Positions 1 to 10,595 of a DNA stretch of 64,000 bases are shown here, in pieces. Positions within the stretch are counted from its first letter, which is position 1; each line of letters begins with the position of its first letter. Origin of the DNA: Heterostelium album PN500 (taxonomy: Eukaryota > Evosea > Eumycetozoa > Acytosteliales > Acytosteliaceae); contig NW_008805064.1 of the NCBI RefSeq assembly GCF_000004825.1, positions 2,666,001-2,730,000 of the forward strand, read 5' to 3'. The position numbers and the translations under genes are program-made. The notes beneath the pieces were generated by a model, which saw only the letters and a list, made by a program, of their open reading frames with translations, did not search any database and was not told the DNA's origin.

Positions 1-51
1 TTTGTTGACAAAAAATCATAATCATTTAATAAGTTAGAACAATATACATAC

Positions 52-638
52 TTGATGGCTTAGCATTCTTATCTGTTTCACTTAATAAATCATTTTCGTC
101 CATTGTAGCATCGTTATTAATTGCGCCCCAACCAGCAGACTTTGCTTCGATCTTTACGGTATCGCTTGTACCTTGATTCCAATCTGGCTTGGTAGCAGAT
201 GTAACAAACTATCGTAAAATAAATATATGTTTGTTTTGTTAGTATATATTATTATTATTTTGAGATAGGATAACACATAAATAAGGTAGGTATTTAGTAA
301 TGTAGTTGATAACATACCAAACCGTTGGCTTCTGATTGAACGACATCGACTAAACCATTCATCAAGAGGTCGAGTGTAAGGTTTTGTTGTGTAGACTGAT
401 AGATTCCGATAGATCCACCTGCATTCAATTGTTGAGCGAGTTGTTGTAATCCTGTTACATTGGCACCACTGACAATGATTATATGGTTATAGGTTTGTCC
501 TGCAGCAGCCAATTCACTAACAGAGTTTGACACTGAATTCAATAACTCTATGATCTGTTGGTATGCTGGATAGTCTTTACTAATCAAAGCAAGAACATTC
601 TCTGTCTTTTTAATCTTTGAAACATCAATAACTGACAT
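52..638 (-). CDS. ciapin1: Anamorsin/CIAPIN1 (Dre2) homologue, N-terminal part
   Basis: Two exons are visible, 318-638 and 52-208, and the gene runs off the left edge. Exon 1 encodes 107 residues of the N-terminal SAM-methyltransferase-like domain (start MSVIDVSK, with the HIIIVSG strand). Exon 2 carries the conserved KPDW segment and the acidic DENDLL linker that precedes the Fe-S cysteine clusters in this family. Those cysteines lie outside the window. The donor GTATGTT and acceptor ATAG keep the frame, and a further donor begins at 51. In the known family the protein passes electrons from Tah18/Ndor1 to the cytosolic Fe-S assembly machinery. It is divergent from the elongase gene at 1284. 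The identity is recognised from sequence pattern; Fe-S function is inferred because the motifs are not visible here. Confidence 0.85.
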
Positions 639-1283
639 TTTTATATATATGTATAATATCTATTTATTTAAATAAACTAATAAAAAATAAAAAAAAAAAG
701 ACAAATTAATTTAACTTTTATTTTTTGAAAAAAAAAAAAAAAAAAAAAAACAAAATGTTTTTTACACTCATTCTAGAATAAAACGACGTCTTGATTATTC
801 ATAGATATATATTTCTTCAAATATAGCTAAATCTTTAACCATCCCATCTGATTTAAATCATTATCTTTAAGATTAATAGTTTATTAAGATTTAATTTATA
901 CATTTTCTAATTTCTTATCAGAATCTTTTTATTTATTTATTTTTTATTATTGTTTGTAACAAAGATTATTTGTTTCAACAAAAAATAGAATTTCATTGTA
1001 TTACCGATTATCACCTTATGATATCACGATATTTTCATTCACTTTGAGATTTGATTGGTCAATGACATTAATTAATTTCTTTTAACTGCAAATTTTGCAA
1101 AAACTATGCATGGGAATGAGTTTGTTAAAAATCCCAAACATTGAAAATGATTTGCTGATTTAGTACTGCAGTGTTTTCTAGCCTGTAATGAATGAACCAT
1201 GACAATAAAGAATGCTTTTATTAAAATCGTTGTTAAATTGTTTATAATATAATTTGTTTATTTATTGTTATAAAAAAAAAAAA
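639..1283. other. Intergenic, divergent promoter region
   Basis: AT-rich spacer between two divergent genes. It holds an A-tract of about 22 bases near 729-750. I see no coding sequence or RNA gene. Confidence 0.6.
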
Positions 1284-2147
1284 ATGAATAGTTTACTTGT
1301 ATATATAAATAACTTTGAATGGGTCACTGGAGTGACACCGTTCTCCTCGGTTTGGACTCCTCTGATCGCAACTTTTGCCTATCTAGTGGTTATCTTTTCA
1401 TTGCAAGAGTTTATGAAAAATAGAAAGGAGATACATTTACATTACATCTGTTTGGCTCACAACCTATTTCTATCTGTTTTGTCATTGGTAATGTTCCTCG
1501 GTATTCTTGTGCCACTCTTTATCACAGAAGTACCACAAGGTCTCTACCATATCGTTTGTAAACCAGTCACCAAAGGTCAAATCCAATTTTTCTACTACAT
1601 TTTCTATCTCTCCAAAGTTTATGAATTCTTGGACACAATATTTTTAGTATTAAGAAAGGTATGTAATTTATTTAAAACAATAAATTTTTATCAATAATAT
1701 ATATTAATTTATTTTAAAATAAATATTATTTTATATCTATACTTTTTATATATTTAGAAAAAATTATTATTCCTACATGTATATCATCATTTCATTACAT
1801 TCTGGTTATGTTGGATTAGTTTAGATCAAAATACAGGATTCCAATGGGGTGATATCATTGCCAATTGTTTTGTACATATTGTGATGTACTACTACTACTA
1901 TCTATGTGAGCAAGGTCAAAATCCATGGTGGAAGAAATACATTACACGTGTACAGATAATTCAATTCGTTTTCGACATATGTCTACACAGCGTATGGCAT
2001 TACTTTGCCAGAGGAACCACTTCGTGCAATGGAACTTTGTTTGCTACCCACTTCTCAAATTTCGTTATAGGTAGTTTCTTGGTGCTCTTTATTCAGTTCT
2101 ACACTAGAAGTTATAGTAATCATAAAAATCAAATTAAAAATAAATAA
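1284..2147 (+). CDS. ELO-family very-long-chain fatty acid elongase
   Basis: Two exons (1284-1658 and 1758-2147) give a 254-residue polytopic membrane protein, a usual length for the family. The histidine box HVYHH falls just after the intron, following a KVYEFLDT segment, which is the family's hallmark. MYYYYYL and a hydrophobic C-terminus ending in Lys/Asn-rich residues follow, consistent with ER retention. ELO proteins catalyse the condensation step of fatty-acid elongation in the ER, using malonyl-CoA. The start is the ATG after an A-run at 1271-1284; an upstream in-frame ATG at 1254 would add a short Lys-rich stretch and is less likely. Substrate chain length cannot be read from the sequence. 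Confidence 0.92.
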
Positions 2148-3190
2148 ATAATAAAAAATACTTTTCAACCATAAGCGTGTTAAAAAAAATTTAATTTACT
2201 TTTTAATAAAAAAAAACCATTTATTATTATTAATTGTTTTAAATATTAATGAAAAGCTTCTATGCTTAAGACCACTATAAATACAACATCACAATCTAAT
2301 TTATTAAAGTAGTACTTAGAGTAGAGTAATCATTGACAATAATGAAATCACCTTTGAAGAAAATGTTGATTGGAATCTAGTAGCGTGCATGAATTACAAC
2401 CACTGTAGTGCAACGATTTTATAGAATACTAAACATATGATTGATTCGAGAGTCTCTGGAGGTAAGTCAAAGTTGTTATTCTTATAAGAATAATGTATAC
2501 ATTTATTTAATTGGTAGTTCACTTTCTAATTATAAACCTTTACTATTACTTGTTGTTAGATGTTTTTTTTTATATAGATGTTAAATGAGTGTTTAATATT
2601 TAATCTACATGTATCCAGAAGACAAAGTTTGCAATGTAGGTAGTGATATAATAAAGGAATTTAGTCTAGGAACACCAAAAAGATGTTTCAGTTAATGTCG
2701 AGACTTGGGTTTCGCAATATTGCAGTAATAGACTGTACTTATGGGTCACAAGTTCATATGCAAAGTGTAAGCGAGTGTAATATAAAAATATTTTTGAATA
2801 TACTAATTTAATACACTCTCAAAACACTGTAGAATAGATTCCACATTTTGTTGAACAGCAGAGTAGAGGTCGAGTGAAGTTCGATTCAGAAGGATTTAGA
2901 CTCCAATAGGATTTGAATTATATGTCATAACAGGAGGAGCAGTACATTATGACCCACTCATGGTCGAATAGCTGGAAATGGTGTAGTAATTGATGCCAAT
3001 CAGCTTTTTTTGCAGGATACCTGTATTTTTGACAACCCTAGCCCATTCATCGTTCAGTGGGATATAACCAACGGTTACAGAACATCCAGACAGTGCTGGA
3101 ACAAAGAACTAGAAAGAAATTTTTTTTTTTAAAATAACTAAAGTGGTATACATGTTTTATTAAAAGTTGTATTAAAAGGATGGATTTACC
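2148..3190. other. Gene-free region with decayed coding-like remnants
   Basis: There is no open frame of useful length, but several short stretches read as protein on the + strand with shifts and stops. Examples are a FRNIAVIDCTYG stretch near 2705-2745 and a GNGVVIDANQLFLQDTC stretch near 2980-3035. These resemble the short repeating strands of right-handed beta-helix proteins, but this is a weak impression. A block at 2833-2931 resembles 14941-15046 (see findings). Most of the rest is AT-rich filler. Confidence 0.35.
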
Positions 3191-3194
3191 ATCA

Positions 3195-5428
3195 AGTTTT
3201 TTTTTCGTAGTCTATTTTTTTTTTCTTTTTAGTTGTTGGTTGATTTAATTAATTAGTTGGCAGGTTGGGAAGAGAGTTAATTTCATTTACTTGATTAGTT
3301 GGCTGGTGTTGGAGTGTTGTTTATTAATTTTAGAATGTTTCTGTGGATATCGAAGTCGGATATAATAGATTGGTTGGAGAAATCGAGTATTTTGTCATCT
3401 TGACTGAATAGAATTGAACTGACATGTTTCCAAATGTTGTGGTAGATGATCGCTGTTAGGTCTGATGATTCATCGCAGAGGTAGAAGTGAGTAGTAGATG
3501 TTGTGTGATGTGTTTGAGGTTGAATTTGTTTAGGATGACTCGACAATTAAAGAAATAATGTGTGTGTGGGTCAAAGTCATTTGCTGAACATAGTTTACAA
3601 CTGTCTTGTTTGATGTATGCCATACCAGGAAGTGATCTTGAGAAGAATCTGAATACTGTGTTTCTACCTCTGTGGTGTTTGATGGAGTTAATGTAGTAGA
3701 AGATGTTTCGGGTTGATGTAAAGTCTATTTTGGTGGGGGGAAGAGATAGTTGGAATTGACCTGATGTAAGTACTGGTTTGTGGTGATGGTTGATAAGGTT
3801 GTGGTATATGAGTTTAAGTGGTAGTGGTTCGTCATTACGCAATATTGGTTTCATTTGATGTTGAGGTAATTTCATAATTGGTCTAAATTGTTGCCAAAGA
3901 AGGATGGAATGTTTGAGTGTAGGTGAGGTTATCTTGTTATGTCTAATTTGGTTACGCCAGCTTTGGTAGTATGGGGAATAGACATCTTGATTTGCAATTA
4001 CTCTATTTAGTATCCAAATGTGTTGAGCGTCATTTCGTAGTTTCATATCCCACAATGAAATGCCACCATTTTTCCAATGATGTACTGCTCTGGAGAGTGT
4101 CATTGTATTCTTAAATGATTTTGCATCTTCGAAAGGTCTGAGATTGGATGACCATAGGAACCAAGTGATTATTTTGTTGAGTGATTTGATATCTGATTCT
4201 GTGAATTTGTCAAGGTACATGTGGTAAGAGAGTTTTGATAGTGTGTATGACTTGAGTATTGACATTTTAGTCCTTAGGGTTGTGCCAAACTTCTTCCATT
4301 TGATCAGTGATGATTTAACTTCGCTGACTATTGATGAAAGTGAATGATGTAATCCTTCGGAGTTAAAGAAAAGACCGAGATATCTTTCGTTGACAATTGA
4401 CTTTGGTATTCTTGTGTCGCCTATGATCGGGGGGTGGTGAAGATGGTCGCTGCAAGGTGGACCTATTTGGATGATGCAACACTTGGTGGGATTGATTTTG
4501 GATGATGTGGCTTGGCAGAACAGGTTAAAGATTCTTAATTTTAGTTTCAGATCTTTATAATTTGCTGAAAATGTGCTACTGTCATCTGCGAATTGTAATA
4601 ATTTAACCATTGTGTTGAAATCGTTTAGTGGAAGACCGATTGCTTTGGAATTGAGTATGGCTCTGGCCAAACATTCGATGACTAGAACAAATAACGTTGG
4701 TGATAGTGGATCTCCTTGTTTGACTCCTCTGTTGATAGGAATAGGGTTAGTTAAAAATCCATTGACAATTACTCTGGCGGTAGAACCTGTGAGAAGGTTC
4801 ATTATTAGGTTGATTATTTTGTTGTCTATTTTAATGTGTTGTAGTGTTCTTCTAATAGCGCCGTGAGAGATGCTGTCGAAGGCTTTGTTGAAGTCGAATA
4901 ATGTTATTAAGCCACTTAATCCTCTGAGTTTGCAGTATTCTATTATTTCATTCATCGTGATGATGTTGTCCATGATATATCTCTTGTGTACAAAGCCAGT
5001 TTGGTTGTCGTTGATGATTAGGTCTACCAAGGTTTTCATTCGATTGTTGATTGCTTTGGTGATAACTTTGTAATCGTTGTTGAGTAGTGTTATTGGTCTT
5101 CTATTGGCTGGATCGAATATATCACCTTTCTTGTAAATAGTTGTGATGGTTCCTACTTTGAATTCGCTTGGTAATGGATTGCCTGAGTTGAGTGATTGGT
5201 TGTAAAGTTTGGTGAGTATAGGGGCAATGACATCGCAGTGGGCTCGGTAGAACCAAAGTCCTAAGCCATCTGGGCCAGGTGATTTCCATGGGTTGGATGA
5301 ATTAATAGTTTCTGTGATCTCTTCGGTTGTGAATTCTCTGGCAATGCTGTCATCGGTTATTTCACATTTCCATTCGTTAAGTAGAAAGAAATTAATCCAA
5401 ATGCGCGCAAAGAGGGGTAAGGTAACAG
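3195..5428 (-). mobile_element. 5'-truncated LINE (non-LTR retrotransposon), TRE3-like, next to tRNA-Lys
   Basis: The long frame from about 5428 to 3456 encodes an L1-type reverse transcriptase: a PWKSPGPDG opening, LFDFNKAFDS (catalytic Asp), GVKQGDPLSP, and FADD in place of the usual YADD. A thumb region with the RYLGL motif follows, then a HWKNGGISLWD segment and a Cys/His finger (CKLC, then His-x-His and Cys). The endonuclease and ORF1 are absent, so the copy is 5'-truncated. The C-terminus continues in a second frame (3546-3295), so one frameshift lies around 3480-3545. On the minus strand A-runs at 3197-3237 look like the poly(A) end. It starts within about 10-65 bp of the tRNA 3' end, in the same orientation. 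TRE3 elements of Dictyostelium target the downstream flank of tRNA genes; membership of that family is inferred. Confidence 0.85.
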
Positions 5429-5437
5429 AAAAAGAAA
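5429..5437 (-). terminator. Pol III terminator of tRNA-Lys
   Basis: Directly after the tRNA 3' end the minus strand reads TTTCTTTTTC, and the five-T run at 5429-5433 is a standard RNA polymerase III stop. Confidence 0.7.
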
Positions 5438-5510
5438 CGCCCAATGTGGGGCTCGAACCCACGACCACACGGTTAAGAGCCGTGCGCTCTACCGACTGAG
5501 CTAACCGGGC
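5438..5510 (-). tRNA. tRNA-Lys (CUU)
   Basis: 73 nt cloverleaf on the minus strand. The acceptor stem GCCCGGT/ATTGGGC pairs with two G-T wobbles. The D-arm has TTAGCTCAGTCGGTAGAGC, an intact A box. The anticodon loop is CTCTTAA (anticodon CUU) on stem CACGG/CCGTG. The T-arm GTGGG-TTCGAGC-CCCAC gives an intact B box. The discriminator is G. There is no intron. A T-run terminator and then a truncated LINE follow on the 3' side. Confidence 0.96.
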
Positions 5511-5713
5511 TTCCGATGCCGAAAATATGAAATTTCACAAATTTAAAATTTCTTTTCTTTTTTAAAAAATTATTAATGATCAAAATAAAACATATTCATC
5601 TTCTAATTAAGTTCAATACGTATTAAAACATTACTTTTTCTAAAGAATAAAACAATTTTAAGGATTATTTTAAATTGGTACTATCTTTAAATAATAATTA
5701 TTATTTATATTTA

Positions 5714-8350
5714 TTAAGCTGGTGTAAAGTAGAATGCAACTACAATAATTAAATAGACAATAACAAGAATTGATCCAATAAAGTAGTTGGTTTTACCGTT
5801 GGTGAATACCAAGTTCATAACAACGACACTAAAGAATACTGCAAAGAAATCCATCACTGGGAAAATCAATGTGAACGATCCACTGCTACTCCTATAAGTT
5901 TTAAAAAGATAAAAGAAATAAATAAATTGTTAATAATAATAATAATTTAAATAAGAGTCTAGAGCTATAACTTACAAATGGTTGATGATGGCACAAATAT
6001 ATACCAACACTGGCATTTGGAATAGTGTGATTTGTACGGCTGCAGAGGCACCGATTTCAAGTGCCAATGGCATGTTGTTGTGAAGAGCAAACTGGATGGC
6101 ATTTAGATACTCTGCCGCTGAAGGAATAATACCGAGAATCGTAACACCAAGGAACTCGTGTGTTAGATTGAGTGCTTTCACTACTGGATCGATCGATTCT
6201 ACCATTTTGTCGGAAACCAGTGCAAACATAGTAGTACACAAACAAAGTACGACAATACATTGTGTTTTACCCCAGAGAACTTCGGTTTCGTGTCCACCAC
6301 CACCTGATTCATGTGAATCATGAGCATCGGTTGTGCTGTTGTTGTTGTTATTAGAAGATTCTTCTTTTTGGATTGGATGGAGGATATGAGTGTGAGTCTT
6401 GAGTGTAAAGAGTAAACCAATAATATAGGCAACTGGGAGGAATGCCGATACGATGTACATCAATGTTCTCGCTTTACCAGTGTAGACTGGATCACTATCG
6501 AGACTGTTTTGTACGTATTCGCAAGAGTGGCAGTTGAGTTGTCCACCGTCGTCCAAGCAATTGGTACACTGTAGATTGTAACCACCGTAGATCTTGTAAA
6601 AGATGGTTGGAGTGAATGTTCCGACGACGGCAACCATCAACAAGACAGTACTGACACCCATAACGGCTGGATTGAATCTTTGTTCTTTGTGTTTGATACC
6701 ACCGATAACCATACTCAATCCTGGAACCAAGAGAAGCGCACCCAACAATGAACCTGTAATAGCGGAACGAGCAACGTCTTCTTGTGCACCGTTGATAGTA
6801 ACAATATAGAGAATCAACTCTATAATTGAACCAAAACTAGCATTGATAAGAGCACCCATTGCAAAACTGGTCTGAGCTGACAACGATGCAATTGCCATAC
6901 CATTATAATAGGACAGTGGAATGGTAGACAACAAACAAGATACAAACAATACAACTGGATTAATTTTATCTTCTAAAAAGTATCCCAATACAAGTGATAA
7001 AATTACAAATGGTAATAAATCTATGAAAAAAAATAAAGCATAATAAATTAATTAGTATTGAATTTTAGTTAATTAAAAAATGTTTTTAAACTTACTGATT
7101 AAACAAACATTTAATCCATGAACAGTAAATTTATAGTAATATAGATTGATTGCTTCAACTGGATACAATATAATCTCACAATCGGTACGTGGAATATGAT
7201 ATTCTACACGAACGGCCAATGGGTTCGTAAGCAGGTTTTTGAGGATTTGAGAGTGCATTTTCGAGGTAGGAATCATAACCACGATCATCCATGTTAAAAC
7301 AATGACAATACCTTGGAATAGAATCAAGAATGGAGCAGCAAGTAAGTAGTACAAAACCATACCGATACGAAGTGAAATGGTTGGATCTGGTAAATGAACA
7401 CTCTTTCTAAGTGGTTGTCTTTCACCATCTCTTGGATTATGAGTATGCATTGTTTTTTGAAGGTATTTTCCAAATGGCCATAATACAAATTCCTTTAAAT
7501 TCCAAATAATTTTACCATATGGAATTCCAAAATATGTGACACTAATAGTCGTAGTAATAGTAGTAGAAATTAATTAATATATATTATCTTATTTTTAAAT
7601 TGATTTTAAAAATTTATCTTACAATAAAATTAAACTTATTAAGGTGAATAAAAGGAAAAATAAAGAACCCAAAAAGATTGCATAAAGATAATTTCCAATT
7701 GAATTTACACCTTTTTCAATGACTGGATTATTTTCATACATCTGTTGCATCTCTAGAGATCGATCCTGCAAACGTTTCTTGTAAATCTTTGATTTAAAGG
7801 GACGAAAGCCAAACATGTGATTCTGAATGGTGTGTTTGGCCTCGAGTGTGTTGGTTTGGGGTGTGATTCCAAGATCTTCGTAGGTTGGTGGAGAATCTGG
7901 TACGGCGGCATACAATGAAACACGCGTTTGACGCAACTCTGACTCGGACTCGCTTCTGGTCATCCTGTTGTGCCCGCTTGGTGGTTGACGTGGAAAACCG
8001 GTTGAGAAATTGAGAGCAGATGTATTGTTGTTTGAAGTGTTTGAAATGTCCATTGTTTGGTAGGACTGATTCGATTGTTGATTGAAGTTTGATGCTGGTA
8101 GTATAACACCAGAGTTATTAGATGAATTTATTAATTCATAAGTATCGTAATTACCATTGTTATTGTTATTATTGTTGTTGTTGTCAATGTTGGTATAGTA
8201 GAATCCATTCTGCCCACCGGCTGAAGACCTTCTCGGTTGAATAGGTGATAGCGGTGGATGTGGTTGAGTTTGATGAGGAGGCAGCTGATCTGGTGCTGTA
8301 TATCTCTGTTGTTGCTGTTCCTCTTTCGAGAGGAGCGGAATATCTGACAT
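5714..8350 (-). CDS. Type II CAX cation/proton exchanger with N-terminal YccF domain (VNX1-like)
   Basis: Four exons (7623-8350, 7096-7541, 5976-7020, 5714-5891), all phase-consistent, give 798 residues. The first ~215 residues are a cytosolic Gln/Asn-rich tail starting MSDIPLL. Residues ~220-330 form a YccF-like membrane module, recognised by FGIPYGK and LWPFGKYL; the intron splits it. From about residue 390 the CAX core begins (LLPFVILSLVLGYF), with NASFGSIIE in alpha-1 and PSAAEYLNA in alpha-2. Between them lies an acidic/His-rich loop. YccF plus CAX is the layout known for type II exchangers such as yeast Vnx1, which swap Na+/K+ or Ca2+ for H+ at the vacuole. The ion cannot be told from sequence. 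A Met 16 codons upstream (8398) is possible, but an acceptor-like CAG sits between the two. Confidence 0.88.
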
Positions 8351-9459
8351 CTGTTTAGTTGCAAAAATGAAACTTTTAAAAAATTTTGATTTGCGCAAAT
8401 GTGTGATTGTAATTTATATCAATGGAAAAAGATGTATTTTTTTTAATCAACCAAAAATTTTGTGGTTGTAAATTTAAAATGAAAAAAAAAATTCAAAAAA
8501 AAAAAAAAAACAAACTTTTGGTGTAGGTTATAATGATTATATGAATAGCAACACTTTTTAAATGATTGATTGAAATCGATGAGTGTTTTTTTTTCTAAAA
8601 AAAATATGATATAATAATAATATTATAAAGATTTAAATTGAAACTGGTAATAAATAGATCTAAAAACAAGAAATTATTAATATTGTTGATGTTGTTGTTA
8701 TTTTTAATTTTTTTATATATAAAATAAGTTATCTATAAAATATATAATTTATAAGTGTCTGGTCAAGAAAGGAAAAAAAATGATAAACTTTTTAACACAA
8801 CAAAAAATAAACTTGATCACTGGGCGCAATGCCAAAAGATTTCTTTTTAAAGTTGCATGGGTAAGTTTCGATTGAATTTTTTTTGATACCAAAAAAAAAA
8901 TAAAAAAAAAAATATCATTTTTTGATTTATTTTTTATCTTAAAGATGCAAGGTCTAAAAGAGTGAAAATGGAAATGCATTTTTATTTATTTGCAACAAAT
9001 ACACAAATTTGTGTGCTTAAATAATTCTATTCCTGGTGTAGTTTTTGTTTAAGTTTAATATATAATGGGTTTCAAATTTGCGATCAATAGCAAAAGTGTC
9101 GGAGTCGGAAATAGTAAATTTCGAACATGTCTAATTTAAAATTAAATTTATAAATATATATTTTGAATAAATTTAATAAAGAGATTAAAAAAAATTGAAA
9201 TAAAATAAAATAAAATAAAATAAAATATTTTTTTTGAATAAGTCATCTATTTATGACTGGATTAAAGATTGTTAATTTGAATAAGTCATCTATTAATGAC
9301 TGGATTAAAGATTGTTAATTTTGATGATCATTTTTTTCTTTAATTAAATTTCAATGAGTCATTGATTTTTGTTTTTTTTTTTTTGTCAGGTTGTCAAAAG
9401 CACAAAGAAAGAATCACTCTATTTTTAATTATTACTTATTTTTATAAAGATATAAATAA
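8351..9459. other. Intergenic, divergent promoter region with tandem repeat
   Basis: AT-rich spacer between two divergent genes. It contains A/T runs, an AAAAT pentamer repeat at about 9198-9226 and a two-copy 43-bp tandem repeat at 9234-9319. No gene is seen. Confidence 0.6.
9234..9319. repeat. 43-bp direct tandem duplication
   Basis: Copy 1 is 9234-9276 and copy 2 is 9277-9319. They begin TTGAATAAGTCATCTATT and differ by a single base. The pair lies 140 bp upstream of the phosphomannomutase start. Confidence 0.9.
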
Positions 9460-10292
9460 ATGTCAAGATTAGCAAATACAATTTGTTTGTTTGATGTCGA
9501 TGGTACATTGACTAAACCAAGAAATGATATTACACCACACATGAAGCAATTCATGAGAGAACTAAAGAACAAAGTTGAATTGGGTGTCGTTGGTGGTAGT
9601 GATTTAGTTAAGATTCAAGAACAACTCGGAAGTGATTGCCTCACCGAGTATGATTATCTCTTTGCCGAGAACGGTTTGAATGCATTCAAATCCGGTCAAC
9701 CACTTGCTCAACAAGTAAATAAATAAAATAGTTAATAATAAATCAAACTTCTACACATTTTAGTATTCATTTACTAATCTAATCAACTCTCTCGATTTAG
9801 AGTATCAAAGACTTTTTAGGTGAAGAGAATCTAAAGAAATTCTTAAACTTTGTACTCCGTTATCTTGCCGACATTGACATCCCAATCAAGAGAGGAACTT
9901 TTATTGAATTTAGAAATGGTATGATCAATATTTCACCGATCGGTAGAAATTGTTCACAAAAGGAGCGTGATGAATTCGAAAAGTATGACAAGCAACATCA
10001 GGTACGTTCCAAGATGGTCAGTGTATTGCAAACAGAGTTCTCATCGCTCGGACTAAAGTACTCGATCGGTGGTCAAATCAGTTTCGACGTCTTCCCAATC
10101 GGATGGGACAAGACTTACTGCTTGAGACACTTGCCAGCCGAACAATACAAGACAATCTATTTCTTTGGTGACAAGACATTCGTTGGTGGTAATGATTACG
10201 AAATCAGTGTTGACCCAAGAATCACCAAATCCTTTACTGTTACATCTCCAGAGGACACTGAAAGATTCCTCAGAGAATTATTCTACCAATAA
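9460..10292 (+). CDS. Phosphomannomutase (PMM2-type, HAD family)
   Basis: Exons 9460-9714 and 9801-10292 give 248 residues, close to the usual ~246. The HAD nucleophile motif DVDGTLT is at residues 12-18. It is followed by GVVGGSD, then the cap-domain [12 protein letters not shown] with substrate-binding arginines, [17 protein letters not shown], and the Mg-site FFGDKT/GGNDYEI motifs. The enzyme interconverts mannose-6-phosphate and mannose-1-phosphate in the cytosol and feeds GDP-mannose for N-glycosylation. All catalytic elements look intact. Dictyostelium discoideum has two such genes (pmmA, pmmB); I cannot say which is the orthologue. Confidence 0.96.
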
Positions 10293-10595
10293 AAAAATAA
10301 ACAAAAATTTTATATTAAAAATTGCAGATATTATAATAATACATTTTATAAAAGCAAAGGATGCACACCCAACATGCTTGTGATTTTCTTATTTTAGTAT
10401 AAGAATTTGAATTTTCTTTGAAGTTTTTACAAAGTAATAAAAGATTTTTCTCAATTTGTTTGCATGCTTTTCAATGTTTTATTCGATGAAATTTATCAAA
10501 ATAGTTTGTTGTGTCTGTTAGTTTGTTTTGTTAATAGGATTCTCATACAAGTCGTTAGTTAAACAATTTATTATTTTTATTATATTTATCTAATT
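10293..10595. other. Short intergenic spacer
   Basis: AT-rich, between two genes on the same strand. Nothing recognised. Confidence 0.5.

Noticed and set aside
8749-8979. 76-codon minus-strand frame
   Set aside because: Poly-Phe/Lys translation of A/T runs; no coding character.
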